A stretch of DNA of 64,000 nucleotides from Pycnococcus provasolii (taxonomy: Eukaryota; Chlorophyta; Pseudoscourfieldiophyceae; Pseudoscourfieldiales; Pycnococcaceae), in contig OW568879.1 of the NCBI GenBank assembly GCA_938743325.2, positions 62,001-126,000 of the forward strand, in the 5' to 3' direction. The position numbers and the translations under genes are program-made. Below the pieces are notes generated by a model. The model did not search any database and was not told the DNA's origin. It saw only the letters and a list, made by a program, of their open reading frames with translations. Below, in pieces: positions 9,386-18,333 of this stretch; the first letter of the stretch is position 1; every line of letters starts with the position of its first letter.

Positions 9386-11623
9386 ATGACGGCGTCCGAC
9401 CGCCTCGGCGAGCTGCGGAATACAGCAGGCAACAACAATAACGGCGATGCGTCGTTAAGGCCCGCGGAATCCGCGTCGTCGATATCCGCGCTCCTACCGC
9501 ACAACGGCGAGTCGCAGGTCTCGCTGGCGACCAACGACTCCGAACTACCAAAGGCGGGATCCGCGCTCGAGCTCGAGCTCGAAAAGAAGCACGCCTCGAA
9601 CGTGGACGAAAGCGAGCCTGTCGACGAATTCAGCTACCCAGACGGTTGGCACGCGCGAAACGGGTTCAGCGAAACCGTCTTCGCAGGTGCCAAGTACGTG
9701 CAAGACAGCTTGGTGTTCTACCGAGACAACAAACTACGCCTCAAGAACGAAATCTTGAGCGGACTCACCGTCGCCATCGCACAGGTGCCTGAAAGCGTCG
9801 CTTTCAGCTTCGTCGCCGGAGTTGACCCGCTCGTTGGTCTATACGCAACCTTCTTCCTTGGGCTCATCACCGCGCAAATTGGTGGTCGGCCTGGCATGGT
9901 CAGTGGTGCGGCTGGTGCCATGGCTGTGGTGGCCAAGATTGTCATGGAACCTGGCGGCCTGTTCCCGGAGGACACGCTCATCAAGCGCGGCGAAATCAAA
10001 AGTTGCCTCGGGTGCGACAGTCTCAGACAGCAGGCGTACGACAAGCGGCGCGAGTACCTCTTTCTCGTGATGTGGATCGTCGGCATACTGCAAATTCTCG
10101 TCGGAGTGCTGAAGATGGGCTCGCTGGTGAAGCTCATCCCCACGACGGTAATGATTGGGTTCGTCAACGGGCTCGCGATCATCATTTTTTCCGCGCAGCT
10201 CGAAAGCTTCATGGAGATGGACTGGGGCAAGGGCTACTCGCATTTCCTACCGTCGTCCGCACCCGCGAATTACGAGATCAACAGCGCGGATGTAACGCGC
10301 GTCTTTGCCAAGGACCTGCCCGATCTGACGGCGAGCCAGCTCGCGACGGAGATTGGCAAGATCATGAATGAGACGGATACGAACAACGACGGCCTGATCA
10401 GCCTGAGCGAGTTCGGGCACAGCAAGGACCACGCTATCCACGACGGGCACGACGAATTCAAGAAGTGGCGCGTGCTTTCCGAAGCGTCGACGTGGCTCAT
10501 GCTTTTCTACGTGTTCGGCTCCATGTTCGTCGTGCACTATCTGCCGCGCCTCACGAAGGTGGTCCCATCGTCTCTCGTCAGCATCTGCTGCTGCCTGATA
10601 TTCGAGCATGCCATCACGCGTCCTGCAATGGGACTCGAAACGCCGACCGTGCGCGATATGAGTCCCGTGAAGGGCGGCCTGCCAACGTTCAAGGTGCCCG
10701 ACGTTGACTTTGACAACGAGGCGTTGTCCATCATCATGCCGACGTGCATATCGCTCTGCGCGGTTGGTCTCATCGAGTCGATCCTCACGCTGCAGCTCGT
10801 CGACGAGATTCTCGACGACACGTCCGATTCCACCGGCCGATGCACGCAGGAGTGCGTTGCACAGGGCATCGCCAACCTGATGAGCGCTATGTTCCAGTCA
10901 ATGGGTGGCGATGCCATGATTGGGCAGTCGACCATCAACGTGAAGAGCGGTGGCATCGGCCGGCTCAGCACAACATTCGCGTCAGTCATGTTCCTGATTT
11001 TCATCGTCGCCGCGAGCAGCGTAATTGAGCTCGTTCCCATCGCGGCGTTGACAGGCGTGCTATTCATGGTGGTTATCTACACGTTCGACTGGACGAGCTT
11101 GACACTCATGGTTGGTGATCTCCGTGAGGCTCTCTCGTCAAAGGCGAGCCCAAAGATGCGGTGCCGCTGGCAGGACTCGCTGCTCATTATTCTCGTGACG
11201 GGCGTGACAGTTGCGACGAACCTGGCAATTGCCGTGGTGCTCGGCGTGATCGTAGCGGCGCTCTTCTATGCGTGGGAGAACAGCACGTCGCTCTCGTGTC
11301 GCACATACATTGGCAGCGCTGGTGAGAAGGTGTACGAGTTCGCTGGTCCGCTGTACTTTGCGAGCGACCGCGGGTTCAAGTGCAACTTCCTCATTGCGAA
11401 GGATCCCGCGGAGGTGGTGGCTGACCTGACGCGCGTGCAGATTAAGGACTACTCGGGCCTCGCGGCGCTGAACAGTCTAGGTGGCCGTTACACGGACATG
11501 GAGAAGAAGCTGACGGTTCGCCTGACACGGCGCGACAACGCGTTCATCATCGACCTGCTAGGCAAGCGCCTCGAGAACGTCGTGCTAGATTGGGTGGACG
11601 ACGGCGAAGGTGCGAGCCTTTGA
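9386..11623 (+). CDS. SulP-family anion transporter with an inserted EF-hand
   Basis: The 745-aa product has a soluble N-terminus of about 115 residues. The SulP core follows, starting KNEILSGLTVAIAQVPES and VAGVDPLVGLYATFFLGLIT; this wording resembles the bacterial YbaR/YvdB-like branch more than plant sulfate transporters. A STAS-like domain ends the protein (VQIKDYSGLAALNSL). Between two membrane segments (about residues 252-275 and 372-390) lies a soluble insertion. It carries a textbook EF-hand loop at 331-342, DTNNDGLISLSE, with all calcium-ligand positions filled. A CLGC pair occurs at about residue 209. The likely role is transport of sulfate, bicarbonate or a related anion across a membrane, possibly tuned by calcium; the substrate is not determinable. 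The start ATG at 9386 is the first in frame. Confidence 0.9.
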   Translation: MTASDRLGELRNTAGNNNNGDASLRPAESASSISALLPHNGESQVSLATNDSELPKAGSALELELEKKHASNVDESEPVDEFSYPDGWHARNGFSETVFAGAKYVQDSLVFYRDNKLRLKNEILSGLTVAIAQVPESVAFSFVAGVDPLVGLYATFFLGLITAQIGGRPGMVSGAAGAMAVVAKIVMEPGGLFPEDTLIKRGEIKSCLGCDSLRQQAYDKRREYLFLVMWIVGILQILVGVLKMGSLVKLIPTTVMIGFVNGLAIIIFSAQLESFMEMDWGKGYSHFLPSSAPANYEINSADVTRVFAKDLPDLTASQLATEIGKIMNETDTNNDGLISLSEFGHSKDHAIHDGHDEFKKWRVLSEASTWLMLFYVFGSMFVVHYLPRLTKVVPSSLVSICCCLIFEHAITRPAMGLETPTVRDMSPVKGGLPTFKVPDVDFDNEALSIIMPTCISLCAVGLIESILTLQLVDEILDDTSDSTGRCTQECVAQGIANLMSAMFQSMGGDAMIGQSTINVKSGGIGRLSTTFASVMFLIFIVAASSVIELVPIAALTGVLFMVVIYTFDWTSLTLMVGDLREALSSKASPKMRCRWQDSLLIILVTGVTVATNLAIAVVLGVIVAALFYAWENSTSLSCRTYIGSAGEKVYEFAGPLYFASDRGFKCNFLIAKDPAEVVADLTRVQIKDYSGLAALNSLGGRYTDMEKKLTVRLTRRDNAFIIDLLGKRLENVVLDWVDDGEGASL

Positions 11624-11832
11624 GCCGGCCTCCTCATAAGCTTAGTTGTTTTTGACGTACATTTTGATACAGTATAGACTAGGACTATGGTGAGTAAAGT
11701 GAAATGAAGTTTGGAAGTGAATCTCTTGACGTCACGTCCCCCCCAGTTCTCCCTTCCCAAGTTCTCCCTCCGCCTCCGCCCCTCCGCCCCCCGACTAGCC
11801 CACTTTTCGCGCCCTTTTCCCCCGCCGCTGCG

Positions 11833-13491
11833 ATGGAGGAGCGCGTGCGCCACGCGCCGCACGTGACGGTCGGGCGCGTCGGCGGCGATTCTTCTGCTGG
11901 CGCCTCGTCGGCTCGCTCTAAGAAAGCTTCTGGAGGGGCGCACGGTAAGGCGTATCGGCCGGCGTCGGCCTCCAAGGCGGCGGCGCTTAAGGGTGCCCGT
12001 AAGGGTGCGTCGTCGTCTTGGAGCCCGATCGCGGCGATAGAGGCGCAGTTCGCGCAGACGGCGGCGTCGCCGGTCGCGGCGGCTGCGAGAGGAGGAGGAG
12101 GAATCGGGAACGGTGCCGCCGCGGCGCACGCGCGCGTCGTGCGCATGCGCGCGCAGGGAACGGCGGGGTCGGTGCGACGAGGATTCATGGACCCGCAGGA
12201 GGTGCGTGATGACTTCGCGTGGGACCCAGCGCCGGCGCCAAGCACGCCACATGTGACGGGTTACCGAGCGCGCGACATGACGGCTCGCGTATGCTCCGGA
12301 GGAGCGGCGCGCGTCAGTGTGCCAAGCCCGCGCACGTACCCCAACACGTCCGGCCAGGCGAACGGTGCGGCAAGAGTGCCGACAGCAGGTGTGCCCGTCG
12401 CACACGTGCTATCGCGCGTGCGGCATGTGCTGCGGTCAAACAACGACACGGTGGCTCTCACCGACGGACGGGCTGTGCACGTCGACACCTTGCTCGGCGC
12501 GTGCATTGCTGCAATTGCCCGCATGCCGCGAACGAGCCAGCCTGCGCTCGACTCGGACGCGCTTCGGCAGGGTGATTTCCCGCAGGAAGGTTCGCGAGAG
12601 CAGACGGCGGCATCAACGTCGTCAACAACAACGTCGCGCGACGGCGTTGTGCACGTCGTGCCTAGCATGATGGAACAACCGCCACCACCTGCGGCTGTCG
12701 CGCAGTCGGCGTCGGCACGAAGGTGCGATTGGGTCGGCCCACCCGTTCGTGCGACGCCGTCTACGTTATACTATGCCGCCTTCACGCGTGGTGACACAGT
12801 GCACCGCGCCGGCGAGTGCGCTTACCTAAGTGGCGCCGATGGCATCAGAGAACTCGTGCAGATCGAGGCATGCGCGGAGGATACGGCAAACAACGAGAGA
12901 TTCCTGCTCGTGCGCAGCCTCGTGCGCGCCGACAACCTTCCCGTTGATTGGGCGCGATGGCGTAAGCCTCAGCCACGTGAGGTATTCCTGCTTCACCCTC
13001 GGCTCGATCGGCACCGCTCAGTCCGCGTGAGTGGCTTCGCAGACGCCAGAGAGGATGTCGGCGATGCGGGCGATGACGTGGACGAGAATGGCGACGGCGT
13101 ACAAGGAAGTGTTCCTGCTGACAGACTTCGTGTTGTGCATCCGTCAAACGTCGTCGGCAAGGCGGCGGCTCTTGCGGAGCCGATGTACACCGAGGCGCTG
13201 GAGTGCCTGCTTCGCGCGAAGCCGGATGGGAAATCCGGCGGCGATTTGGATGATGACGTGCCTGGCGTACCTCGTGGCGTGGCTGCGGCGGACGTGCACC
13301 TGCTTGAGTGGGAATTCGTCGGTCTCAAGCCCGGCTCGGCGCTATCTACGAGCTTCCGCCGCGTCGTTCCCCCTGCCTCGGGAGACGATGAGGCTGGCAC
13401 CGAGGTTCTCGACGGCTCGCTCGCGGAGCTCGAACGCGTAATCAATGCGCAACACCGTCGCTTAGTTGCGAGCGGCGTTCTGCACGCGTGA
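11833..13491 (+). CDS. BAH-domain protein
   Basis: From the ATG at 11833 (GCGATGGAGG) the product is about 552 aa. An upstream in-frame ATG at 11704 would add 43 Pro/Ser-rich residues encoded by a pyrimidine-rich tract that looks like 5' UTR, so the inner start is preferred. The first 300 residues are Ala/Arg-rich and low-complexity. About residues 310-440 resemble a BAH domain: YYAAFTRGDTVHRAGECAYL, VQIEACAEDT, ERFLLVRSLVRADNLP, then REVFLLHPRLDRHRSVRVSG, matching the family's GDxVYV...IxxI...NEVFLS...VxxI pattern. BAH domains read chromatin or mediate protein contacts in chromatin complexes. It is downstream of, and on the same strand as, the SulP gene. Confidence 0.65.
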   Translation: MEERVRHAPHVTVGRVGGDSSAGASSARSKKASGGAHGKAYRPASASKAAALKGARKGASSSWSPIAAIEAQFAQTAASPVAAAARGGGGIGNGAAAAHARVVRMRAQGTAGSVRRGFMDPQEVRDDFAWDPAPAPSTPHVTGYRARDMTARVCSGGAARVSVPSPRTYPNTSGQANGAARVPTAGVPVAHVLSRVRHVLRSNNDTVALTDGRAVHVDTLLGACIAAIARMPRTSQPALDSDALRQGDFPQEGSREQTAASTSSTTTSRDGVVHVVPSMMEQPPPPAAVAQSASARRCDWVGPPVRATPSTLYYAAFTRGDTVHRAGECAYLSGADGIRELVQIEACAEDTANNERFLLVRSLVRADNLPVDWARWRKPQPREVFLLHPRLDRHRSVRVSGFADAREDVGDAGDDVDENGDGVQGSVPADRLRVVHPSNVVGKAAALAEPMYTEALECLLRAKPDGKSGGDLDDDVPGVPRGVAAADVHLLEWEFVGLKPGSALSTSFRRVVPPASGDDEAGTEVLDGSLAELERVINAQHRRLVASGVLHA

Positions 13492-13560
13492 CTTTGACTG
13501 AGTATTTCCAAAGTAATTAAAATTCACTAATTCTGTTGATGTTACAGCCGGCTTGGCGGA
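13492..13560. other. Short convergent 3' spacer
   Basis: Only 69 bp separate two convergent stop codons. The stretch is AT-rich (AAAGTAATTAAAATTCAC) and probably carries both polyadenylation regions, so the transcripts may overlap. Confidence 0.4.
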
Positions 13561-14301
13561 TTATCCGAGCAACCTTTCGGCGAGTTCCGGGAAGGTGTCG
13601 ACGACGATGTCGTGGTTTGCGTTGGGATGTGGGTCTGGCGGGCCTGCGGGTCCCCACTCGTGTGGACGGCGCACGAACGCGGTTTTGAACCCTGCACGTT
13701 TCGCCGCGTCGAGGTCGAAGTTGTGGCACGCCACCATGAGAATCTCGCTCGGGTCGAGCTGCAGATACTTTGCCGCGGCTGCGTACGACTCGGGTAGCGT
13801 TTTGTACTTGCCGATTCCCTCGCACGAAATGACCGCGTCCCAGCTCAGTCCATTCGCACGTGCGGTATCGATAATTATGCGGAAGCTTAGAATTGTGAAC
13901 GACGCGCATATGTACCGTTCTCGCAGCTTTGGCAGAACTTCGGGGAAGTCGTGCCAACACTTGAAGTTGTGTACGGCTTTCCACCAGATGTCTCGCCTTT
14001 CTTCTTCCGTGATGCGTTCGAGTCCGTTTTCGCGAAGAATTTCGTCGAGTGTGAGTTTGTGCACGTCGTCAAAGTTCACATTTGGCGTTTCGTGCTGGCC
14101 TAGGTTGACCATGCGTTTGAGCGACCGTCTTCGGAGCTCGTTCGCCATCGCGCCCCAGTCTTTTTCCACCGAACCGTCCTTGTCGTCGCCACCATCGTGG
14201 TAGTTGTTGGCTGTGACGACGCGCTCGATGGCCTGCTTGAATCCGGTGTGCCAGTCTAAGATGGTCCCGCCGGTGTCGAACGTGAGCGCCTTGACGTCCA
14301 T
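13561..14301 (-). CDS. HAD-superfamily hydrolase, haloacid-dehalogenase type II-like
   Basis: The product is 246 aa from the ATG at 14301 (CTCCATGGACG). An in-frame upstream extension to 14424 would add a hydrophobic segment and is less likely. Motif I is ALTFDTGGTILDW with nucleophile Asp9. The cap region contains RMVNLGQHETPNV. Motif III is around GKYKTLPESY, and the acidic motif IV region reads EILMVACHNFDLDAAKRAGF, followed by TAFVRRPHEWG. This is the arrangement of the type II haloacid dehalogenase-like group, common in bacteria and algae. Substrates of eukaryotic members are mostly unknown; a small phosphoester or halo-acid is possible. It is a single exon, convergent with the BAH gene. 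Confidence 0.88.
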   Translation of the reverse strand: MDVKALTFDTGGTILDWHTGFKQAIERVVTANNYHDGGDDKDGSVEKDWGAMANELRRRSLKRMVNLGQHETPNVNFDDVHKLTLDEILRENGLERITEEERRDIWWKAVHNFKCWHDFPEVLPKLRERYICASFTILSFRIIIDTARANGLSWDAVISCEGIGKYKTLPESYAAAAKYLQLDPSEILMVACHNFDLDAAKRAGFKTAFVRRPHEWGPAGPPDPHPNANHDIVVDTFPELAERLLG

Positions 14302-14669
14302 GGAGTGCAAAGGAGAGGAAGAGTGCACGCTAAAATAACTACCGTAAGACAGTAAGAGTAAGATGAAGAGGGGAGCGAAAGACAGAAGTCTATACGCCGT
14401 GCCCTTAAGGCCTAATAAATTCACGTGACCCGGACGAGCACGTCACGGCACAACCACGAGAACCCTAACGCTAACCCTATACCCTAACCCGAGTCGCCCT
14501 ATACCCTAACCGTCGTAAGTACCTCCGCCGCACACTCGGCAGTAACATAGTCTAGCTGGATAGTGGCGTGCAGTGGGAGGCCCGAGATGCGCTGAGACGA
14601 CTAAGCTGCTGGCCTTAAGGGTAGTGCCTTGGTGCGAGAAGTGATTTCTTTCTTGTGTGTGACTTTGTA
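14302..14669. promoter_or_regulatory. Spacer with telomere-like words upstream of HAD gene
   Basis: At 14461-14510 there are several CCCTAA-type words, partly degenerate (CTAACGCTAACCC, TATACCCTAACCC). On the minus strand, the strand of the downstream HAD gene, they read TTAGGG about 160-210 bp upstream of its start. CTTAAG occurs at 14404 and 14614. No gene is seen. Confidence 0.4.
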
Positions 14670-15671
14670 TTACAGAATTACAGTCTCCGTCATGAATGGC
14701 GTGGCGTTGAGTTCCGCAACATCCGCTGGCGCCTGGTCGGCGCCGTTCTGTCCCCAGCACGCGATGCGGCCGTCACGTCGCACCGCGAGTGAGTGATTAC
14801 CACCCGCAGCGATCGCGACGAAATCTCCGTCGACGCCGGCGGGAGGCGCCTCGCCGGAGAGGTTTCTTCCCCAGCAAGCGACGCTCCCGTCGCGTCGCAA
14901 CGCCAGCGAGTGGTCACCACCTGCGGCGATTGCGACGAAGTCCCCGCCGACACCGTCGGGAGGCGCCTTGCCGAAGTCGTTGCTGCCCCAGCACGCGATG
15001 CGGCCGTCGCGACGAAGCGCGAGCGAGTGATTTTCACCCGCGGCAATCGCGACGAAGTCGCCGTCGACACCGTCGGGAGGCGCCTTGCCGAACTCGTTGC
15101 TGCCCCAGCACGCGATCCTTCCGTCGCGACGAAGCGCGAGCGAGTGTACACCACACGAGGCGATCGCGACGAAGTCGCCGTCGACGCCGTCGGGAGGCGC
15201 CTTGCCGGAGTAGTTGCTGCCCCAGCACGCGATCCTTCCGTCGCGTCGCAACGCCAGCGAGTGAAGGAAGCCCGCAGCAATCGCAACGAAGTCGCCGTCC
15301 ATGCCGTCGGGAGGCGCATGGCCGTAGAAGTTGCTTCCCCAGCACGCGATCCTTCCGTCGCGTCGCAGCATTAGCGAATGATCATAACCTGCGGCAACTG
15401 CGACGAAGTCACCGTCGACGCCGGCAGGAGGCGCCTCGCCGAGGTTATTGCGTCCCCAGCACGCGATCCTTCCGTCTTGTCGCACCGCCATCGAGTGCCA
15501 GTTACCCGCTGAAATGTTCACGTTGGCTCGCGACATTCTCTTGCGAAGCTCGTTACGTTCCTTGACAGTTGCGATCCGCCGCGGCCTGTGCACCGCGACG
15601 AGCCAGTCACGCCAGACGGCGATGGCACGATCGCGGAGCTCCTCAAGGTCAGAGCCTTCCCGAGGAGGCAT
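14670..15671 (-). CDS. RCC1-like seven-bladed beta-propeller protein
   Basis: The product is 333 aa from the ATG at 15671. After an N-terminal helix-rich segment (about residues 1-50) come seven 39-residue repeats. Each contains DGDFVAIAAGxxHSLALRRD, then GRIACWGSN and G-x-APPDGV, the RCC1/RLD blade signature. Seven blades match a closed RCC1-fold propeller. The blades are unusually uniform, with 117-bp nucleotide repeats, suggesting recent amplification or gene conversion. Family members act as guanine-nucleotide exchange factors or binding platforms; nothing here fixes which. The sequence just before the ATG (TTTTTACAGAC) looks like a splice acceptor, so a further 5' exon cannot be excluded. 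Confidence 0.85.
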   Translation of the reverse strand: MPPREGSDLEELRDRAIAVWRDWLVAVHRPRRIATVKERNELRKRMSRANVNISAGNWHSMAVRQDGRIACWGRNNLGEAPPAGVDGDFVAVAAGYDHSLMLRRDGRIACWGSNFYGHAPPDGMDGDFVAIAAGFLHSLALRRDGRIACWGSNYSGKAPPDGVDGDFVAIASCGVHSLALRRDGRIACWGSNEFGKAPPDGVDGDFVAIAAGENHSLALRRDGRIACWGSNDFGKAPPDGVGGDFVAIAAGGDHSLALRRDGSVACWGRNLSGEAPPAGVDGDFVAIAAGGNHSLAVRRDGRIACWGQNGADQAPADVAELNATPFMTETVIL

Positions 15672-15784
15672 GTCTGTAAAAATGACTGTCACCAGGGAAC
15701 CGCAGACCAACAAGCCCTATTCTGAAACCCCTTGGGGTGGAAGCTCTTGCATCTCCTAATTATTTGCTAAGTCGGAGCTACAGG

Positions 15785-15935
15785 TCGGAGGAGGGGCGCC
15801 TCATAACGGAGATTTTGGTCGGAGGATGAGGCGCCTCATAACGGAGATTTTGGTCGGAGGAGGGGCGCCTCATAACGGAGATTTTGGTCGAAGGACGAGG
15901 CGCCTCATAACGGAGATTTTGGTCGAAGAAATAAT
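15785..15935. repeat. Four-copy ~35-bp tandem repeat
   Basis: Four units of 34-35 bp containing GCGCCTCATAACGGAGATTT followed by TGGTCGGAGGA occur in tandem, with the GCGCC cores at 15796, 15831, 15865 and 15900. A degenerate related stretch (GGTCGGTGGAGGGGGCGCTTC) recurs near 16009-16030. It lies just 5' of the RCC1-like gene and 3' of the coiled-coil gene, and is not coding in any credible frame. Confidence 0.85.
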
Positions 15936-16028
15936 GGAACATCCCCCCTTTTTTTGAACGCCCTTGGGCAATTGACAGATGGATGGGGACACCTTGGTCG
16001 GTGGCTACAGGTCGGTGGAGGGGGCGCT

Positions 16029-17636
16029 TCATGGGGAGTTTGAAAAATTGCGGGATTGTTCGGGGCCAGAGGTCGGGCAACCTTTTTCTCCATCGGCAAC
16101 CTTTTTTTGATCGGGGCTCCAGGTCGGAGGGAAGTGGGCAAATTTTGTTGGTCGGCGCCAAGGTCGGGAGGCATTGCCGCTCATCGCGCCTTTGTTGCGA
16201 GGGTCTCCAAGTCGGACGGAGAGGTCGGCAACATCGCTGTGCCCGAGCCTGTCCAAGATCCGGAGGTGGACCAAGAGGACGTCCCGGAGGTTGAGGTCCC
16301 GCTGGAGCTGTGCGCGCTCTTCCTCCCAGCGTCGCTCTTTGGCCGCGAGCGTCTGTGCGGTGGGAGATGTGCCTCCTGCGTCTGTCGCTGCCTTCGCCGC
16401 GGCTGCGGCTTGGGCTTGGGCTTCCCTCTCTGCCCGGGCGAGGGCCGCCGCGGCCGCCTGGGCCTTGGCCTGCGCGTCTGCGGCTGCCTTCGCCGCGGCG
16501 TCTGCTTTGGCCTGGGCTGCCGCATTCGCCTGGGTTTGGGCTTCCGCGTCCGCCTGGGCTTGTGCGGCTGCTGCAGCCTGAGCCTGGTCATCTGCCTGTG
16601 CCTTGGCCTGGGCTGCGGCGTCTGCCTGGGCCTGCGCGGCGGCGGCTTGCGCCGCTGCGTCCCCAGGGACGTGTGCTGCGCCGCCGGTGGCTGTAGGCGG
16701 GTGCTCGGCGCGGTCGGTGCCGTCGCCGGAACCATCATGCTGCTCCGCGGACGGGTGCTCCTGCGGTTTCGCAGTGGCACGCTGCTGTTGCGGGTCGGAG
16801 AACGCCAGCGCGCGTTTCGCGTGCCCGTAGAGAGCCGTGAATAGCGCCGCTGACGGTGTGTTAGCGTCGAGTGCCTGCATGTCGGCTTCGAGCAGGATCG
16901 GGGGGCCAGGCTCTGCGTCGCCGACGAGCGCTGTGAATGCCACGCCCCGGGCCGGTGTCCATTCCGACACGTTGTGGCCTTGCTGCGCCCAGGCGCTCAC
17001 GGTCTGCTGCGCGACCTTGCGTGGCGTATCGTTTCCGATGTCGCGCACGCGGTCGGCTGCTGCGGTGATCGCGGCTGACACCCGGACAGTGTGCTTCTGC
17101 TTCTGAATCTCCGCGAGGCGCGGGAGGAGCGCTGCCATCTCGGCCTGGGCGGTATGTACCCGCCCCGCGGCGTCCGTCAGCGCCGTCCGCGCGTCCTGCC
17201 ACTCGGCGGAGAAATTGTCGCGTGCGACCATCTCGTTGATGACGGTGGACAGAGCGGCTGCGGGGGGTGGCCCCTCGGACGGGACGTTGTCCTCGAGCAC
17301 CAGCTGAGCGGCTGCCGAGGTGACGAGTGACTGGCACTTCGCCGTGCCGTCGCTGAAGTCGCGCATGGCCTTCTGGAACGCGGTCATCGCGGCTTTCGCT
17401 CGCGCGGTTGCGGCTGTAGCTGTCTCTGGCGGCGTCTCCTCGACGACGTCGGTATCCATCTCTGCGGTATCCTTGTCATCTCCATCGTTGAGGTGCGACT
17501 CGGGAACCTCGGACGGCGCGGCTGTACCCGCGAGAGCGGCAGTGTTGTCCGCGGCAGGCGTGTTCCCATCTGCGAGTGGCGGTGTAGCGGCGGTGGCGTC
17601 AGCCGCCGCCGCAGTTTGCTGGCCTGTGGTGGTCAT
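16029..17636 (-). CDS. Ala/Gln-rich coiled-coil protein of unknown function
   Basis: The product is 535 aa from the ATG at 17636 (MTTTGQQ). The frame stays open further upstream, but that part (G-rich, CTTAAGG) looks like 5' UTR. Residues 1-90 are Ala/Thr/Asp-rich. The middle part (about 95-290) is helical with charged heptads (AEWQDARTALTDAAGRVHTA, LLPRLAEIQKQKH) and two tryptophan-containing motifs. About residues 320-440 are an almost pure Ala-Gln-Ala-Asp/Lys helix repeat. A coiled coil (KERRWEEERAQLQRDLNLRD) follows. I recognise no family. It could be a structural protein or an orphan frame. The low-complexity region is GC-rich and its opposite strand is also open, which lowers confidence. 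Confidence 0.5.
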   Translation of the reverse strand: MTTTGQQTAAAADATAATPPLADGNTPAADNTAALAGTAAPSEVPESHLNDGDDKDTAEMDTDVVEETPPETATAATARAKAAMTAFQKAMRDFSDGTAKCQSLVTSAAAQLVLEDNVPSEGPPPAAALSTVINEMVARDNFSAEWQDARTALTDAAGRVHTAQAEMAALLPRLAEIQKQKHTVRVSAAITAAADRVRDIGNDTPRKVAQQTVSAWAQQGHNVSEWTPARGVAFTALVGDAEPGPPILLEADMQALDANTPSAALFTALYGHAKRALAFSDPQQQRATAKPQEHPSAEQHDGSGDGTDRAEHPPTATGGAAHVPGDAAAQAAAAQAQADAAAQAKAQADDQAQAAAAAQAQADAEAQTQANAAAQAKADAAAKAAADAQAKAQAAAAALARAEREAQAQAAAAAKAATDAGGTSPTAQTLAAKERRWEEERAQLQRDLNLRDVLLVHLRILDRLGHSDVADLSVRLGDPRNKGAMSGNASRPWRRPTKFAHFPPTWSPDQKKVADGEKGCPTSGPEQSRNFSNSP

Positions 17637-18333
17637 ATGCGTGCACTTCGTGTGCGCGTCGCCACCCTTAAGGCTGGAGATCGAGAATGACTTGTCCCGG
17701 GGGGGGGAGGGGCGAGCCCTGGTCTCCCGGTGCCCCCGACTGGCCTGCGGGGCGCTGGCCGCTTTCCCGCGCGGTGGAGCCGGGTCATTCTCGACTGCGT
17801 CCTGAGGAGGAGTCGGGTCGAGTGCGGTCCTCCCCAAGGACAAGTTTCCCCGAGCTCGCCCGGGGAAACTAGAACTTTTTCACAGGAGGTTTCGTCGTTT
17901 CTTTCCTTTCCTTTCCTTTCCTTTGGGAGCTTCATTCAGGACTTGCACACCTACTGTATTCTTACCGTGGTACAGTATTACCTCTAGGCTCCTGTACCCG
18001 CGGGGGTAGGTTACGAGTTTATGGAGGATCAGGAGCACTTGCACTGCATAACTATTTGTCGTGTTTATGTACCGGGTAGTACTACACAAGGTTACAGTAC
18101 AGTACGGGGTTGGCTTGCGCGACCTCTTTTTTTTCATACTTCATACTTCACCCTTCATCACGTCACTGCACGTGGCTTAAGTAAGCTCTTAAGGCTTTTT
18201 TTCTCTTCTCTCGTTTCTTTTGTTTTTGAGGGTCACGTGACCAGGCTCATTCTCTGGTTCTTAAGGTCGTTAAAGTCGTTAGGGCTCGTTAAGGTCTCGT
18301 TCCATCAGCACAGCATCAGCACCACGACTTGTC
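17637..18333. promoter_or_regulatory. Divergent spacer with (TTTCC)n and CTTAAG words
   Basis: This 697-bp spacer holds a G-run near 17699-17708 and a TTTCC pentanucleotide repeat at 17900-17924. It also has an ACAGTACAGTAC word near 18095 and several CTTAAG motifs (18177, 18190 and 18257 region). The last lie within about 160 bp of the IQ-protein start. No gene is seen. Confidence 0.4.

Noticed and set aside
16029-17636. Gag-like or other mobile-element origin of the Ala/Gln-rich coiled-coil protein
   Set aside because: No zinc knuckle, protease, reverse transcriptase, integrase or terminal repeats are visible nearby; left as a hypothetical protein.
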